This document shows, piece after piece, positions 1 through 11,862 of a stretch of 64,000 nt of DNA (position 1 is its first letter; the number at the start of each line of letters is the position of its first letter). This DNA is from Hydrangea macrophylla (taxonomy: Eukaryota > Streptophyta > Magnoliopsida > Cornales > Hydrangeaceae). Below the pieces are notes generated by a model. The model saw only the letters and a program-made list of their open reading frames with translations, was not told the DNA's origin and did not search any database. Location: positions 94,011,887-94,075,886 of the forward strand of contig CM066989.1 in the NCBI GenBank assembly GCA_033977485.1, given 5' to 3'. The translations under genes were made by a program, and so were the position numbers.

Positions 1-735
1 TCCCGGGCGAATGTCTGGCAAGTCCAATCCACCAGCTCCCTGCCAGCTGACGTATTGGCATTTACCTCCGACGATGCGCAAGGCATCCACTGCCCCCATG
101 ACGATCCGTTAGTTGTGACGCTCTCCATAGCTAATTACGTGGTCAAAAGGGTGTTGGTGGATACAAGCAGCTCGACCAATATCATGTTCGTGTCAGCGTT
201 CGATCAGCTCAGGATGTCCAGGGACCGGCTCTGTCCAGTAGCTACTCCCCTAGTGGGTTTTAACGGATCCAGCACCCAGCCGCTCGGTACCATGGAGCTC
301 CCTATTCTTATGGGAACTTACCTTCAGCAGATCTCTTTGCTGGAAAACTTTATAATCGTGGAGGCCCCATCTGCCTACAATGTCATTCTCGGGAGGCCTA
401 CACTCAACAAAGCCAGGGTCATCGTCTCTACTCATAGCCTGACAGTTAAGTTCCCGACCCCTCAGGGACCCGAGATCCTACGTGGAGATCAGGCGACCGC
501 CTGGAGTTGCTGTGTCAGTTCCCTTTTCCAGGAAGTCATCACAGAAACATTGAACGTCCAGGAGATGGACCCGAACGATCAGAATGATAGAGTGGGTCCG
601 ATCGAAGAACTGGAACAAGTGGCGTTGGACCTACAACTCCCTGACCGAACGGTCAGCATCGGCACCCTGCTGGAGCCCCGCCTTAGGGAGAAGCTGATTC
701 AATTCCTGCAACAGAGTCAGGATGTGTTTGCCTAG
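1..735 (+). pseudogene. Retrotransposon aspartic protease region of pol (broken)
   Basis: This frame is open from the first base and ends at a stop at 733-735. It encodes a retroviral-type aspartic protease domain that would process the Gag-Pol polyprotein. The active-site segment reads VLVDTSSSTN where family members have D-T-G-S, so the catalytic glycine is replaced by serine. The second hallmark, VILGRPTLNKA, is intact. The terminating TAG sits where the family normally has tryptophan (the FAW-HEDMPGI stretch), and in-frame similarity resumes directly after it, so the stop is a point mutation and not a true end. The protein begins outside the window. Confidence 0.85.
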
Positions 736-1746
736 TGTCATGAAGATATGCCCGGAATTGACTCCCGAGTAATGTCTCACCGACTTAACGTCAACCTAGA
801 TTCCCGGCCGGTAAAGCAGAAAAGACGGGGCATGGCCCCCGAGAGGCAAAAGGCAGTGTGCAAGGAGGTCGAGAAGCTCCTCAAAGCCTAATCTATCCGA
901 GAGGTCCACTATCCCGACTGGTTAGCAAACGTAGTACTTGTCAAGAAAAGCAACGGGAAGTGGAGGATGTGCGTGGACTTCACCGATCTAAACAAAACCT
1001 GCCCCAAGGACTGCTATCCACTGTCCAGGATAGATCTCCTTGTGGATTCCACAGCCAGCCATTCGCTCCTCTCGTTCATGGACACCTACTCCAGGTACAA
1101 TCAGATCAGCATGTACCCCGGGGACGAAGAAAAGACCTCATTCATCACGGATCAGGGGACCTACTGCTACAAAGTCATGCCCTCTGGCCTCAAAAATGCC
1201 GGAGCAACTTATCAGCGCCTGGTCAATCACATGTTCAAAGACTTGATCGGGAAATCCATGGAGGTATACATTTACGATTTGCTGGTCAAAAGTCGGGACG
1301 AATCTGACCATCTTGAGCATTTGGCCAGGGCCTTCAGCATTTTGAGGAAGTTCGGGATGAGGTTGAACCCAGCCAAGTGCACATTTGGCGTCTCATCTGG
1401 AAAGTTTTTAAGGCACCTAATCAGCAGGCGGGGGATCGAAGCAAACCCCGAGAAAATCCATGCCGTCATCAACATGTGGTCGCCCAGGTCAACCAAAGAA
1501 GTACAGAGTCTGGCCGGACGGGTTGCCGCGTTGAATAGGTTCGTGTCTCGAGCAACCGATCGATGCTTACCATTTTTTAAGATCCTCTGCAAGGCTTTTC
1601 AGTGGTCGAAAGAGTGCGAGGAGGCGTTCCGGGAGCTCAAGAAATATTTGGCGTCACCCCTTCTACTCTCAACGCCTGTGCCAGGCAAGGAGCTGTTCTT
1701 GTACTTGGCGATGTCACCTTCGGCGGTCAGCTCGGCACTCATTTGA
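736..1746 (+). pseudogene. Retrotransposon reverse transcriptase (broken)
   Basis: In frame with the protease, this part encodes the Ty3/gypsy RT: WRMCVDFTDLNK (about 961-996), KVMPSGLKNAGATYQR (about 1171-1218) and the thumb region NPAKCTFGV. There is an early stop near 889 and another at 1744-1746. The catalytic box, YIDD in relatives, reads YIYD (about 1267-1278), so one metal-binding aspartate is lost. The copy could not make active enzyme even if the stops were read through. Downstream RNase H sequence is in another frame. Confidence 0.88.
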
Positions 1747-2512
1747 GAAGAGCAAGGGATACAGTTCCCGGTCTACTGTACAAGTCGAGCGCTTCAGGGT
1801 ACAGAAAGTAGATACTCCCGCATTGAAAAGCTCCCTTCGCCCTCATCACTTCAGCTCGGAGACTTCGCCCGTATTTCTAGGCCCACGTTATCGTGGTCCT
1901 TACGGATCAGTCCCTCCGTAAGATCTTGAGCAGGCCCGAAACGTCCGGAAGGCTCGTCAAGTGGACCTTGGAGTTAGAAGAATTCGAAGTGGTCTACAGA
2001 CCCCGCACAGCAATCAAGGGACAGGCAGTAGCGGACTTCCTTGTCGAATTCACATACCAAGAAGACCCGGTTGAAGAGTCTGACCCGCCGGTCCTACCGC
2101 CCGATTTACAATCAGATATCCCAACCTGGGTACTCTATGTAGACGAATCATCCAACGAACAAGAAAGTGGAGCAGGGATCATCCTAACCACGCCCGACTG
2201 GATCCAGCTCGAGTATGCGCTTAGGTTCGGATTCAAAGCCTCCAATAACATGGCCGAGTATGAAGCCCTCTTGGCCAGATTACAGCTGGCTACTTCAATG
2301 GGTGCATCATAGGTCCAAGGGTACAGTGACTCTCAGCTAGTAGTAAATCAAGTCAATCAAGAGTACGAGGCTCGGGAAGATAACATGATCGCTTATCTAG
2401 TCCTTGTCCGAGCAGTTTCAAAGAAGCTTCAGGGGTTCTCCATCACACAGATACCGAGGGAGGAGAACCCTAGAGCGGACCGGTTAATTAGCCCACCTCA
2501 CCTCATCCTCTA
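1747..2512 (+). pseudogene. Retrotransposon RNase H (broken)
   Basis: The frame open at 1893-2312 carries the RT connection and RNase H: WTLELEEFEVVYRPR, then LYVDESSNEQESGAG (first catalytic Asp) and NMAEYEALLARLQ (catalytic Glu). A stop at 2311-2313 replaces the residue before VQGYSDSQLVVNQV, which holds the next catalytic Asp and continues in the same frame. A frameshift separates this part from the RT. Its fate matches the rest of pol: several independent lesions and no functional product. Confidence 0.8.
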
Positions 2513-2639
2513 AGTCAAACTTGCCCGGGATAAGGATAAAGTACCTACCTGAGCCAAGTGTGATCAACTCATAATGCATGAAGGTAGAACCGGTCGGCCT
2601 AGGACCTAGCTGGATGGACCCAATCATGGCATTTCTGAC

Positions 2640-3841
2640 AACAGGCGTGTTACCAGAAGGTAAGGAGGAAGCTTGTCGGGTTAAATACCGAGCGGCAAGA
2701 TACCACATTATTGATGGAATCCTCTATAAAAGAGGATTCTCCATACCGTATCTCTGATGTGTCCATCCTGCACAGGTCCAAGGGGTGTTGCACGAAATCC
2801 ATGAAGGGGTGTGCAGGAACCACATTGGAAGCCGGGCATTCTCGCGCAAAGCCCTGCTGTAAGGATATTACTGGCCGACCATGGCCAGAGACTCTCAAGA
2901 ATATGTCAAGAGGTGTGATAAGTGCCAAAGATTTTCTCCCATGATCATCCGTCCGGGAGAACTTCAGACGCCAATCTTTAGCCCCTGACCGTTCGCTCAG
3001 TGGGGCATTGACATTGTCAGTACCCTGCCAACTGGAAAGGGACAATTCAAGTTCGCTGTCATCGCCGTGGATCACTTCACCAAGTGGGCAGAGGCCGAGC
3101 CCCTGGCAACAATCACCGAGAGAAAAATGGAAAACTTCATGGAGAGGAACATCCTCAGCAGGTTTGGCGTCCCCCGGGTCCTGGTTAGTGACAACGGTAG
3201 GCAATTTGACACCCCGGTATTCAGGCAGTTCTGCTCGGGCTATAGGATAACCAATCACTACTCATCCCCCGAGCACCCCTAGGCCAATGGCCGAGGTGAT
3301 AAACCGGACTATTCTTCAGTCAATCAAGACGAGGCTCGAAGGTGCTAAAGGACTATGGGCAGAAGAGCTACCGACCCTCCAAAGGGCCTACCGCACTACA
3401 CCTCGAGCGGCAACAGGCGAGACACTGTTCTCCCTAACCTACGACTTTGAGGCAGTGGTCCCCACGGAGCTTGGGTTACCTACCTACCGGATGGCAAATT
3501 ATAGCAAGCTAGACAATGAAAACGCCCTCAGGGCAGAGCTCGACCTAGCAGAGGAGAAAAGAGACCGGGCGTATCTAAAAGTGGCAGCCTACAAGCAGAG
3601 AGTATCCCGATACTATAATAGCAAGGTGAAGCATCGCAGCTTCCTGGCGGGGGATCTGGTCCTTAAAGCCGTCAATCAGTCCACAAAAGTCCCGAGCCAA
3701 GGAAAGTTGGGGCCAAACTGAGAAGGTCCATATCTAGTTACCCGGATAAACCGCCCGGGCACTTATTGGTTACAAACTATGGACGACCGTCACCTTTCTC
3801 ACCCTTGGAATGTGGAGCATCTCCGAAAGTACTATCAGTAG
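2640..3841 (+). pseudogene. Retrotransposon integrase (broken)
   Basis: Fragments in all three frames together resemble a Ty3/gypsy integrase. The zinc-binding part has the CDKCQRF stretch near 2910. The core has AVDHFTKWAEAE (first Asp, about 3066) and LVSDNGRQFD (second Asp, about 3181). The third acidic residue is lost at a stop and frameshift near 3281-3295. The C-terminal part (3287-3721) has AYRTTPRAATGETLFSL and ends in a GPYLV-type region, with LRKYYQ and a stop near 3841. The last block marks the end of pol in this lineage. Confidence 0.85.
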
Positions 3842-4430
3842 CAATTAGATGTGGGTAAATTAAAACTGGTTAGGGTACTTGTAGCTGCATTCGAGCAGTT
3901 ATTATGATTTTTCAAAATAACAAAAAAAAAAAGCAATAAAACGGTTGCTACCTTACATCAAAAAATAACCCTTGTCGGTATTCTGCACAAAGACCTCGGG
4001 AACTTACCTGGGAGGCAAAAGACCTAGTTCAAAACCAAGGCATAAAAAGACCTCGGGCCTAACCCCGAGGCACCGGCTTCGCTTAGGCCCCACCGGCAAT
4101 GGGGGAAAACCCCCTAGGTGGTTGATGATGGCAAGCCTCAAAGGACCCTGCAACCACCCATGTTCCAAGTCAGTTTTCTATGGTTCCCCCATCCTAGACA
4201 CCTACCTTAGCAAAATTTACCAGACTAAAAAAGGAAATCACATCGGTCACTAACAGGGCTTGGAATCCTGACATTCCTAAGTACCTACATTGGCCAGAGA
4301 AAAATCGTCCGGTCAGTAAAACAGGATAAATTCCTATAATACATCGGACGGGACCTTTCAAACAGGTCAAGAAGACCAGTTCTTCTACCGAGTATGATCC
4401 AAAACCATTTACTAAGGCGAGGAATTAGAT
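3842..4430. other. Noncoding spacer between pol and the antisense aORF
   Basis: No supported gene. It holds an A-rich run near 3923-3936 and imperfect repeats of a CCTCGGG motif (about 3992, 4051, 4066). It lies inside the retrotransposon. Confidence 0.5.
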
Positions 4431-4619
4431 CGGTCAATTAAAAATAAAAACCGGTTGGGAATTGGCAAGCACAGGCACACAAGTACAGAAACAGTAAACA
4501 ATTGATGGAAAAGTTGGTCTCAAGAACCTTTTCATTAATAAAAAAACTGTACAGTGCCTGGGAGCAGTTGTAGTAGCCTCCCAAAAAAAAAAAAAAAAAA
4601 CTTCCACACAAGAAGGAAA

Positions 4620-5615
4620 TCGATCGGGGACCTTAGTCGTCCACTTCAACAATCTCTTCAGTCTCCCCAACCTCTTCTCCAGGGGCAGCTCCTTCTTCGG
4701 TTCCCGAGCCCCGCCCGGGGCAGGCTTAACAGCTCCAGCACCAGCAGGAAGATCCTTACCAGCCGCGGGACTGACGTCCCAGTAGTCCAAATCAATCCCC
4801 TCGTAGGACGAGATGTCCCACTCGGGGTGATCCCGGGCAATCCGCTGCTTCAAATCCTCGTAGCCCTGGAAGAAGTCGTCATCAAACGCCTCTTCTGCGG
4901 CCCCTGCGGCCGTCACTTCAGCCGCGGCCTTTGCTTGGGCCTCTGCCGCTGCCACGAGGGCTCGGGAAGCTTCCAAATCGGCCTGGGCAATCGCCAATTC
5001 CGCCTGGGCTGCACCAAGGCTCAGGGCCAAGCCCTTCACCTTATCCTTCTCCAAAGCCAGGGCATTTTGCCTGGCCTCTGAGGTCGCTTGCTCCTCAGAC
5101 AGAGCGGCTTCAGCAGTAGCGGCCCTCCCGACTAAAGAAGGCAAGAAAAACTCAGCCCCAACGGCCATGCAGCCGAGCTGCGAAGAATTCAAGACGATCA
5201 GTCAGCAAAATAAACGTAGGAGAAGCTATGGTAAAGAGGAGCAGGAGCGTCGAGTGCTTATTATATGGGAAAGGTTGTATAACCATCCCTGAAATGCCTC
5301 GGGAGACATGTTCGCACATGCCTCCACCTGGCTAGGGAGGATGGCGGACTTCACCCTCTCGATCACTGCCGACTCTTCAACCGGCGCCCCGGACGGTATT
5401 CCTGCTCGGGGGTAAGTTTCGGCCACAACTACGCGGGGAGCTGAAGTCCCGACGGTTTTCGGACGGTTCGCAGTCCCCTGCCGAATTCGCCTCAGCGGGC
5501 GTTCACTGCCCAAGGCTTCTGCAGTGGGTCTTTTTCCTAGAGTAATCGCCAACCAGGCGGTAGCAGCAGCGGCCTGCCTCTCCCTCAGTTGCTCCAAATT
5601 CCTCTTTGGAGCCAT
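4620..5615 (-). pseudogene. Antisense aORF of the Ty3/gypsy element, C-terminal coiled-coil exons
   Basis: Two exon-like blocks on the minus strand. Block one (5615-5226) starts MAPKRNLEQLRERQ after an acceptor-like TTTGTAG and is basic. Block two begins after a TTCGCAG acceptor near 5178. It is alanine- and glutamate-rich (about residues 20-100), a strong coiled-coil candidate, then has an acidic stretch (EEAFDDDFFQGYEDLKQRI) and a basic end. This composition is known for extra genes carried antisense between pol and the 3' LTR of Tat-type elements. Its function in such elements is unknown. Exact exon joins were not proven. Confidence 0.6.
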
Positions 5616-5682
5616 TTCTACAAAAGAAAAGCGACCACGAAGTCAAAAATCAGAGCAACGAGACGACGAAGGATAACCAAAA

Positions 5683-6781
5683 TTAAGTTGCCGCTAAACT
5701 CTTACCCGGGATGATTGATGGAAGGACGAGGGCCTCGGCGGGGTGTTCTAGACAATGATTGCCTCTCTGATCTCCTGAGCGGGTCAGAACGTCCCAAATA
5801 TTGATGGGATGGTCCACCAAGCTTCTGATTCTCTTTTGGCACTCCTTGGGAAGACTAGGTGGGCTGGCTGATCCCGCTGCAACGCAAGACATAGCGCAGT
5901 TAGTCTTAAAGCAAAGTAAAGAAAGTGAGCGGGAAGTTACTGCACTAGCTTACCCCTTAGTTCTCCCATCCAGGAAGTCCTCATCTGGATCTCCGGGGCC
6001 CGCTCACAGAGTCCAAGGGCGGACACTTGGAAGAATCTATTCTTCCAGCCCTTGTTGTTGCTCGGGCAATTCATTATGATCTTTCTCCCCTAACGAGCCC
6101 CGAGAGAAAAGAACCCGGTCTCCCCATGTACAAGAAACGGTCGGTGTGTCCAGAGAAACTCCTGGACGGTAAGCTCATACCCAAAAACTTGGGGCCAAAG
6201 AGAGATGGACCCATGAGGAATCTCCAACTGTTCGGGGCCAGCTGCCCCGGGGCGATCCCCAAGTATATAAGGACGTCCCGAGCGACCAGATGAAGGGGGA
6301 TGCGGAATCCAGCCATGAGGATGTCCTTATATAAGGTAGTGAAACCCCGCTGGTAGATTTGGGCTCCGCCGACATTCACAGCCAGGGAGCAGTAGTCGGG
6401 AAGGCTGTACCTATCCCTGATGCGACCGAGATCTTCAGTACGTAGGGTGGATGGGATGAACTCGCTGGCGAAGGCTACCTCGGGGTCTAGTTCCCCTGGT
6501 GTTTCGTCACCTGAACCCCGGGAAACGGAAGCAACGTGGGCTTCCTGGTCCGACTCATCGTCGGAGAGACGGATTGGGATTCTGCCTTCGCTATGGTGAT
6601 CGGAGGGGGACGCGGACGGCGGACTCAGACCTGTGTCCGGCGTCTCTGACCCGGACCGCTCATCCTCCGACCGGGAGGACGAGTCAAAACCAGAGTGACA
6701 CATCCTTGGGGTTTCGGTGACTGGGCCCGGAAGAAGAGGTCGACCAAGGTATGGATTAGGAACTCCGAGCCTGAGGTACAA
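5683..6781 (-). pseudogene. Antisense aORF, putative gypsy-type transposon domain (PF04195-like), frameshifted
   Basis: The minus-strand frame 6781-6074 has a low-complexity acidic start (SSSRSEDERSGSETPDTG), then a globular region with RYSLPDYCSLAV, ARDVLIYLGIAPGQLAPNSW and FLMGP. This resembles the plant domain named putative gypsy-type transposon (Transposase_28), known from antisense genes of Tat retrotransposons. A stop at 6074-6076 ends the frame. The expected next stretch (NNKGWKNRFFQVS, about 6050-6012) lies in another frame, so the gene is frameshifted here. A further exon-like block at 5890-5700 ends at a GTAAGA donor. The domain name is from memory of the family. Confidence 0.65.
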
Positions 6782-7556
6782 AGGAGGCAGGGTTATTAAC
6801 CTAAAGGGCAGAAAGTATACAGTTTTAAAGACAAGGTAACACTCGATCAGAACTATTCAGGGACAGCCCGCTCGGTTCAACCTATCTAACGTATCTCCCG
6901 ACTTGAAGAAAGAGCAGAACCTGAGAAAGAAAAAGTCTCACTCCCGTTCCAACCTAAGAGGGTTTGCTCTCTCCAGCCTCGCTCAAACAAGAAGAGAAAA
7001 AGGAAGAGGAAGAGGATGATGAACTGAAACTGAAAAGGGAACACTTACAAGGGTTATCGCAGAAGAAGAGCTCGGGAAGCTTTACCGGATACTTTCTCTG
7101 CTCTCAAACCGCTCGGTAGCTCTATCAATTGGCAGCAGGAATCCCAGAAATGAGCAAGTGTTCTTTATATAAGGAGCGCGGACGGTCCAGATCAAGTTAG
7201 TTCTAACGGCCAAGAAATTTTCCCGCCTAAACCTGCCGACAACTGTCATCTCGGGCACGCGGAACGTCGCCTCAAAAGACGCGCCCAATTAATGCCAGAC
7301 GTGACGGTTCGGTTAGGACGTGACTATTCGATTACCAGCCTCGCTGGATCCCGACCAGGTCAGTAACAAGGTGACATATGGCAGAAGCTGGTTCCGGGCC
7401 CACATAGCCACCGCTCGGTTCTGACCCCGGAAAACCAGCCGATCGGTCGCGACCCGGGTAACAACCCGGGGCCATCTCCCGAACGGTTTTCTGTCAGAAG
7501 CAGTCTTAAACCTCACCCGATAGAGCATCCCATTAGTTTTGAAAATGGGGGACAGC

Positions 7557-8079
7557 TGATATGCACAAAAATATCATATCAAGGTCAGGCCTCGCCACCT
7601 CAGCAAAGAGAAGCCAAGTCATCTTGAATTTCGAATGACTACACAACCATCCCGGGCTATTGCGCCCAACCGCCCGGTTTGGTCGTAAGTCCGGTCGTTC
7701 TTTCCAGATGGACTCCACATGGGCGCGCCCCCAGTAGGCGTGATTGATTGGATAGCAAGCCTCTCGGTAGTTTCCTATCCCAGTTAAAAGACTAAATGGA
7801 AGGAGCAAGCAGTTTCCTAAACCACTTAAGAAATATCCCTAAATTCATGTAAAATCAGTTGTAAATAGATTAGGCTTCGTAATCAATAAACTTACCTATT
7901 ACGGGCGGTCTCTTTCATCTATAAAAGAGGCCACCCGCCCCCATTGAAAGGGGTCGCATTCTATTGAAAAGGAATAGCACATCATACTCACTCATCTGCA
8001 TAAACCCGGTCGATTTTACTGGTAGTGCCGCCCAACTGTTGGCTCACCAGGCCCGCCGGTGATCTGCTAGTGAAGCACA
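7557..8079 (+). repeat. Probable 3' LTR of the first Ty3/gypsy element
   Basis: A purine tract (AAAATGGGGGAC) just upstream fits a polypurine tract and is followed by TG at 7557. The stretch contains a TATA box and ends near CACA at 8079, after which CTGACGCAACTGTGGAC resembles a weathered primer-binding site. Ends are tentative because only one LTR is in the window. Confidence 0.45.
7920..7926 (+). promoter_or_regulatory. TATA box of the LTR
   Basis: TATAAAA, set in CTATAAAAGAGG, stands inside the proposed LTR with GC-rich sequence after it. A start site about 30 bp downstream would mark the U3/R border. Confidence 0.5.
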
Positions 8080-8189
8080 CTGACGCAACTGTGGACGTAC
8101 GTCACCTCGTTAAAGGGACCGAACCACATACAAGCTCTTGTGTCCCCATATCTCTCTTTTAATCTCTCTTACCAATTTTCGGTGTCATC

Positions 8190-9723
8190 ATCATGTACTA
8201 CCGGGGAAAAAAAAAAGACACTTCCATACAAATGGAGCAAACATATGTGGTTGCACATCATTTGTAACTACCCTGCTAGGCACAAGGACTACATTTTTTT
8301 CTTTTTTTGGGTGGGGGGAAGAGAAGAAGAGGCTCAAAATGCAGCAGAAAAGAATCTAGCTTTGTGCATTCTCAAGCATTTTTGTTTCCTTTCTCTTGCT
8401 TTTCCATGAACACTTGCCGAGTTGTACGTATGCGATTTAACTGCCGTTCACAACATGCTAATCATATGTGCACATAAACCCACTTCATGATCGGTTTGAA
8501 TCACCTAGTAGAAGAATAAAACGAGGAGATAAGATAGAAGTTGTGACTGATACTGAACATTATCTTTGTTATGCTTACCTGAATATTATTTCCACGACAA
8601 GCCACACAATCTGCCAAACCCTCAAGCGCAGCACTATATCCTCGATTTGTTGAAGCATCGGTAGCATCATTATTTGTATTTCCAACCAGGGGGCAGACCC
8701 AGGATTTTGGGTTAGGGGGGGCCTAAACTATATGGGGGTTCGGGGACAGTGCCCCCGAGGCGAAATTTTTTTAGGTCTACTTGTACACAATTATGTATAA
8801 AACTGTAAAATTGGTTTAACACCCCAAGTTTGGGGTAAATCATGTAATTTTAGGGGGCCTATTTCTAAAATCTGTAACATATTACATATAAATCTAGAAC
8901 TTTCAAAAGTCAGGGGGAGCCTGTGTCTAAAATCTATAAAAAATTGTATGTAAATCTAGAATTTTTAAAAGTCCAGAGGGGCCTAACTGCCTGTGTGAAT
9001 TTTAAAAGGACCTATTTGTAAAATCTGTAAAATATTATATGTAATTCTGTAATTTTCAAAAGTTCAAAGGGGACCTGTGCCACCCCTGACTTGCATGTGC
9101 GTCCGCCAGTGGTTCCAGCACTCTCCGCCTCCTCTTTACAGCCAGAACAAAACCCAACCATAAATTTTGGGCCTTCAACATTGTATGCATAAACAGACAA
9201 GGGAATTCGCACATCAACTTCCACAATTTGCAACATCAAATATTTTCTATGAAAAAAGATCCTTACTATCTCCCAGTTTATCATCTTAAAACATGTGGCT
9301 CCAAATTTTAAAAACATTCTCAAATGAGACATTGTGCCAATCAAATCTGTTATAGGCAGAAGAAAAAGGGCTTACAATTTAGTAGCAGGTAAAGAAGATG
9401 CACAGCTTGCATTTGCACACGTATTCCAGCTTCCTTCCTTAAAAGTTTTGAAACACTTTGAAACGCCAGCCCACGTCCAAACCTGCTTCAAGCAAAATTT
9501 CATTCAGAATATAAAGAGAAAAGTTGGATATGCAGCACGGATACGGACACGGAGATACCGAAAATCTTCAAAATGTAGGATATACGGCTAGGACTTGGCA
9601 AACAAAATTTATTTATTCTTATTCACTGATACGACATACCGTGCCCTCTTCGCTCGCTTTTGCTAAATTTTCAAATAAGTCGCCATTACTTATTTCCATT
9701 TTATTATCACTTTTAACTCAAAA
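8190..9723 (-). pseudogene. Displaced copy of SUV2/ATRIP exons 9-10 with flanking introns
   Basis: This stretch closely repeats 41598-42743, which lies in place inside the SUV2 gene, in the same orientation about 33 kb away. It keeps an intact copy of exon 9 (9482-9376, 107 bp, both splice sites present). It also holds exon 10 (9172-8579), which is exactly 161 bp, as in the true gene, once the 433 bp of MITE plus one target duplication are removed. The rest of exon 10 has no stop but shows several amino acid changes (for example SDATDASAIRGYI became NDATDASTNRGYS), as expected without selection. No promoter or other exons accompany it, so it is a pseudogene fragment. Confidence 0.9.
8687..9111. 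mobile_element. hAT-type MITE in the duplicated SUV2 exon
   Basis: The left end is CAGGGGGCAGACCCAGG and the right end reads GTCCGCCAGTG, an inverted pair. It is flanked by 8-bp target duplications TTTCCAAC (8679-8686) and GTTCCAGC (9112-9119). The parent copy (near 42138) has only one GTTCCAGC, so it is a true empty site. No coding capacity. Eight-bp duplications and CAGGGG ends fit hAT. Confidence 0.88.
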
Positions 9724-10548
9724 CGCACACCCATGAAAAAACACGCACACTGACAGACGTCCCCAAAAGCAGAAAAAATACACCCGGAAAACGCACACCA
9801 CAAGAAAGAAGACTCGACACTCATACAGCCCTGCACACACAAACCCAAACCCCATAGAGAGGAACCAAATGAAAATCAACCCACAATTAACATAACAAAG
9901 CATCAGAAGCTTACATCCTGTCCACCCGAAGCCATACCTCCAATCAATCCCACAATCACAGAAGCACATCCCAAAAACTTTTGTGCTTATAAGCAACACG
10001 CAAGCTTTTGGCTGGGCTAAACCATCCACCCCCTCATATTTATCTCTTTCTTGTTAATGTCTAATCAACTTTTAGTCTGAAGCTATTATTTTCTTAATCA
10101 TTCTTCAATTTTAGAAATGTGATGATTTAAATTTTAGCTCATCATTTATTTTAGCCTCTAAATGTAGCTTAAGTTTTTAACAATTAATATTCCTATTTCA
10201 TTTTTCTCGTACCAACTAAACAATGCAACTAAAATTCTACCAATCCAGTGGCCTCTAAATTGTATATAGAAGCAAGTTGACCCTCAAATAAAACTCCTTT
10301 GGCTTTTTGGAACAAGTTGCATCTTTATTAGCTGGTCAAATTTCCCTTTGCTGAGATTTGAAAGATTCCCTGAATTCTTTTGTTCTTTTGGGTGGAATCA
10401 GTGGTGAAGAATTTAAGTGATTAAAATATTGTAGAGAAAACAATTTTTACTTGTATTATTGTATAAAATAGAAGTTTGTATTATTACTTAAACACTGTAG
10501 TTTGCAGGGGTGGTAGGCATTATTTTGGGCATCATTATCCTCTATAAT
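9724..10548. other. AT-rich intergenic sequence, no gene seen
   Basis: Short frames here have no recognisable domain or codon pattern. The stretch 9725-10030 is A/C-rich on the plus strand. Nothing else stands out. Confidence 0.5.
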
Positions 10549-10923
10549 CAAGTGCGGATCTAGAAAATCAATTCAAGGAGGGCTTGATAGAAGCAGAAGT
10601 GTACAAGGCTACCCCCGAAATTTTTGGATGACCTATTTATACATATTTTGTGCATATTTTGAATAGATGAGTTATAAACTAAGGCTATAAAAATTATCAC
10701 AAAAACATAAGAGGGGGGAGAGGCTTTTATAATTAACACAAAAGCATAAGATAGAGGCGGCTTATTATGATAATTTTATAATAAAATTTTTAGGAGGGGC
10801 TTTTAAAATTTTTAGGAGGACTTAACTGTAAAAAAAAAAAAAAAAAATTCAAGCTAGTCTATAATTTTCAAAAGTCTAGGGGGGGCTTGAGCCCCCCTTT
10901 GGCCCTTATTGGGTCCGCCCCTG
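10549..10923. mobile_element. hAT-type MITE, second copy of the CAGGGGCGGA family
   Basis: The left end CAAGTGCGGATCTAG and right end GGGTCCGCCCCTG are diverged inverted repeats. Flanking 8-mers TCTATAAT (10541-10548) and TCTGTAAT (10924-10931) form a target duplication with one change. The inside has the same GGGGGGCTTGAG / GGAGGGGC strings as the copies at 8687 and 11863. Confidence 0.82.
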
Positions 10924-11862
10924 TCTGTAATTAGTAATTATATATTCCATAGTTCTGAACTATTGTCACATTGTGGTCCCACCCAATAAGGGACAGCCAT
11001 ACGACCGGGTTACCTTCTATTAGTGAGACAACCCGGCCACAAAAGTCTCCTAATAGTCGAGATCGCAACATGGTCCATGGTCCAAAACCATGCAATAATT
11101 TCTCCCCAACATCTCTCTCATTTCTTCTTTTCTTTTTAATCTCTCTCTGCTTTTCAGTCGTCCCTCCCATTTTCATTACCAATTATACACCTATATGTTT
11201 ATGTACAAGACTAAGTCTAATTATCTCTCTCTTATCTTCAATCATTTCAAGATTGTTTCTCATTTGTTTTATAATTATTTTTATTTAATTTGAGCCAACT
11301 TGGCCACCAAGTTCTTTTCTCTCTCTTATCTTTTATCCCCCTCTCACTATCACACGTGCATACTAATCCTATCCCAAGTATGTATATATGTAAGCTATAA
11401 ACAATATATGCATATATGTATATATAAAGACAGCTGATAATGGCATATTAGTTTTTTTTTTTAATTTGGGCACCTATCTTAGGATTTTTTTAAAAAGAAT
11501 TACTGCATATTTTAATGGCACCTCCCACAAATTATACACTTAAAAAGTTTAAGTATTGTTTGTTTTGCTTTCTAAGCAAGAGTTGTGTATGTTATTCAAG
11601 TGATATCCAGTAAGTCTCAATCTCTCTTTCTTATTCTTCCCTGACTTTTGATCTTCTTATTTTTATTTCACCTATGTGAATCTCAAACCATGCACTGATA
11701 TATCCAAATCATATATTTTTCCTTCTTTTTCGAGTGAAATTGAATAGTTTATTGGAGACAATACATAAGAAGAAGTAAAAAAAAAAAACTTGGGTTGTTG
11801 ACGAGTTGCTTAATTGGGGCTGGGGTGTTGTGGTTCTTAGGGGGGGGTTGTTTGTCTTTAGG

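Larger units (their letters stand above)
1..8079 (+). mobile_element. Degenerate Ty3/gypsy (Tat/Retand-like) LTR retrotransposon, 3' part
   Basis: The order protease, reverse transcriptase, RNase H, integrase on + is that of Ty3/gypsy. The 5' LTR, gag and the start of pol lie left of the window. A long region between integrase and the 3' LTR holds an antisense coding block, a known trait of the Tat lineage. Pol carries several in-frame stops and frameshifts, so the copy is dead. The right end is uncertain: a purine-rich tract near 7541-7553 is followed by TGATATG at 7557, and a PBS-like stretch after 8079 suggests an LTR of about 520 bp, but no target duplication was found. Confidence 0.88.

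Noticed and set aside
9012..9344. Independent gene encoding CSGCKEEAES
   Set aside because: It is the displaced SUV2 exon 10 piece joined to intron sequence, not a separate gene.
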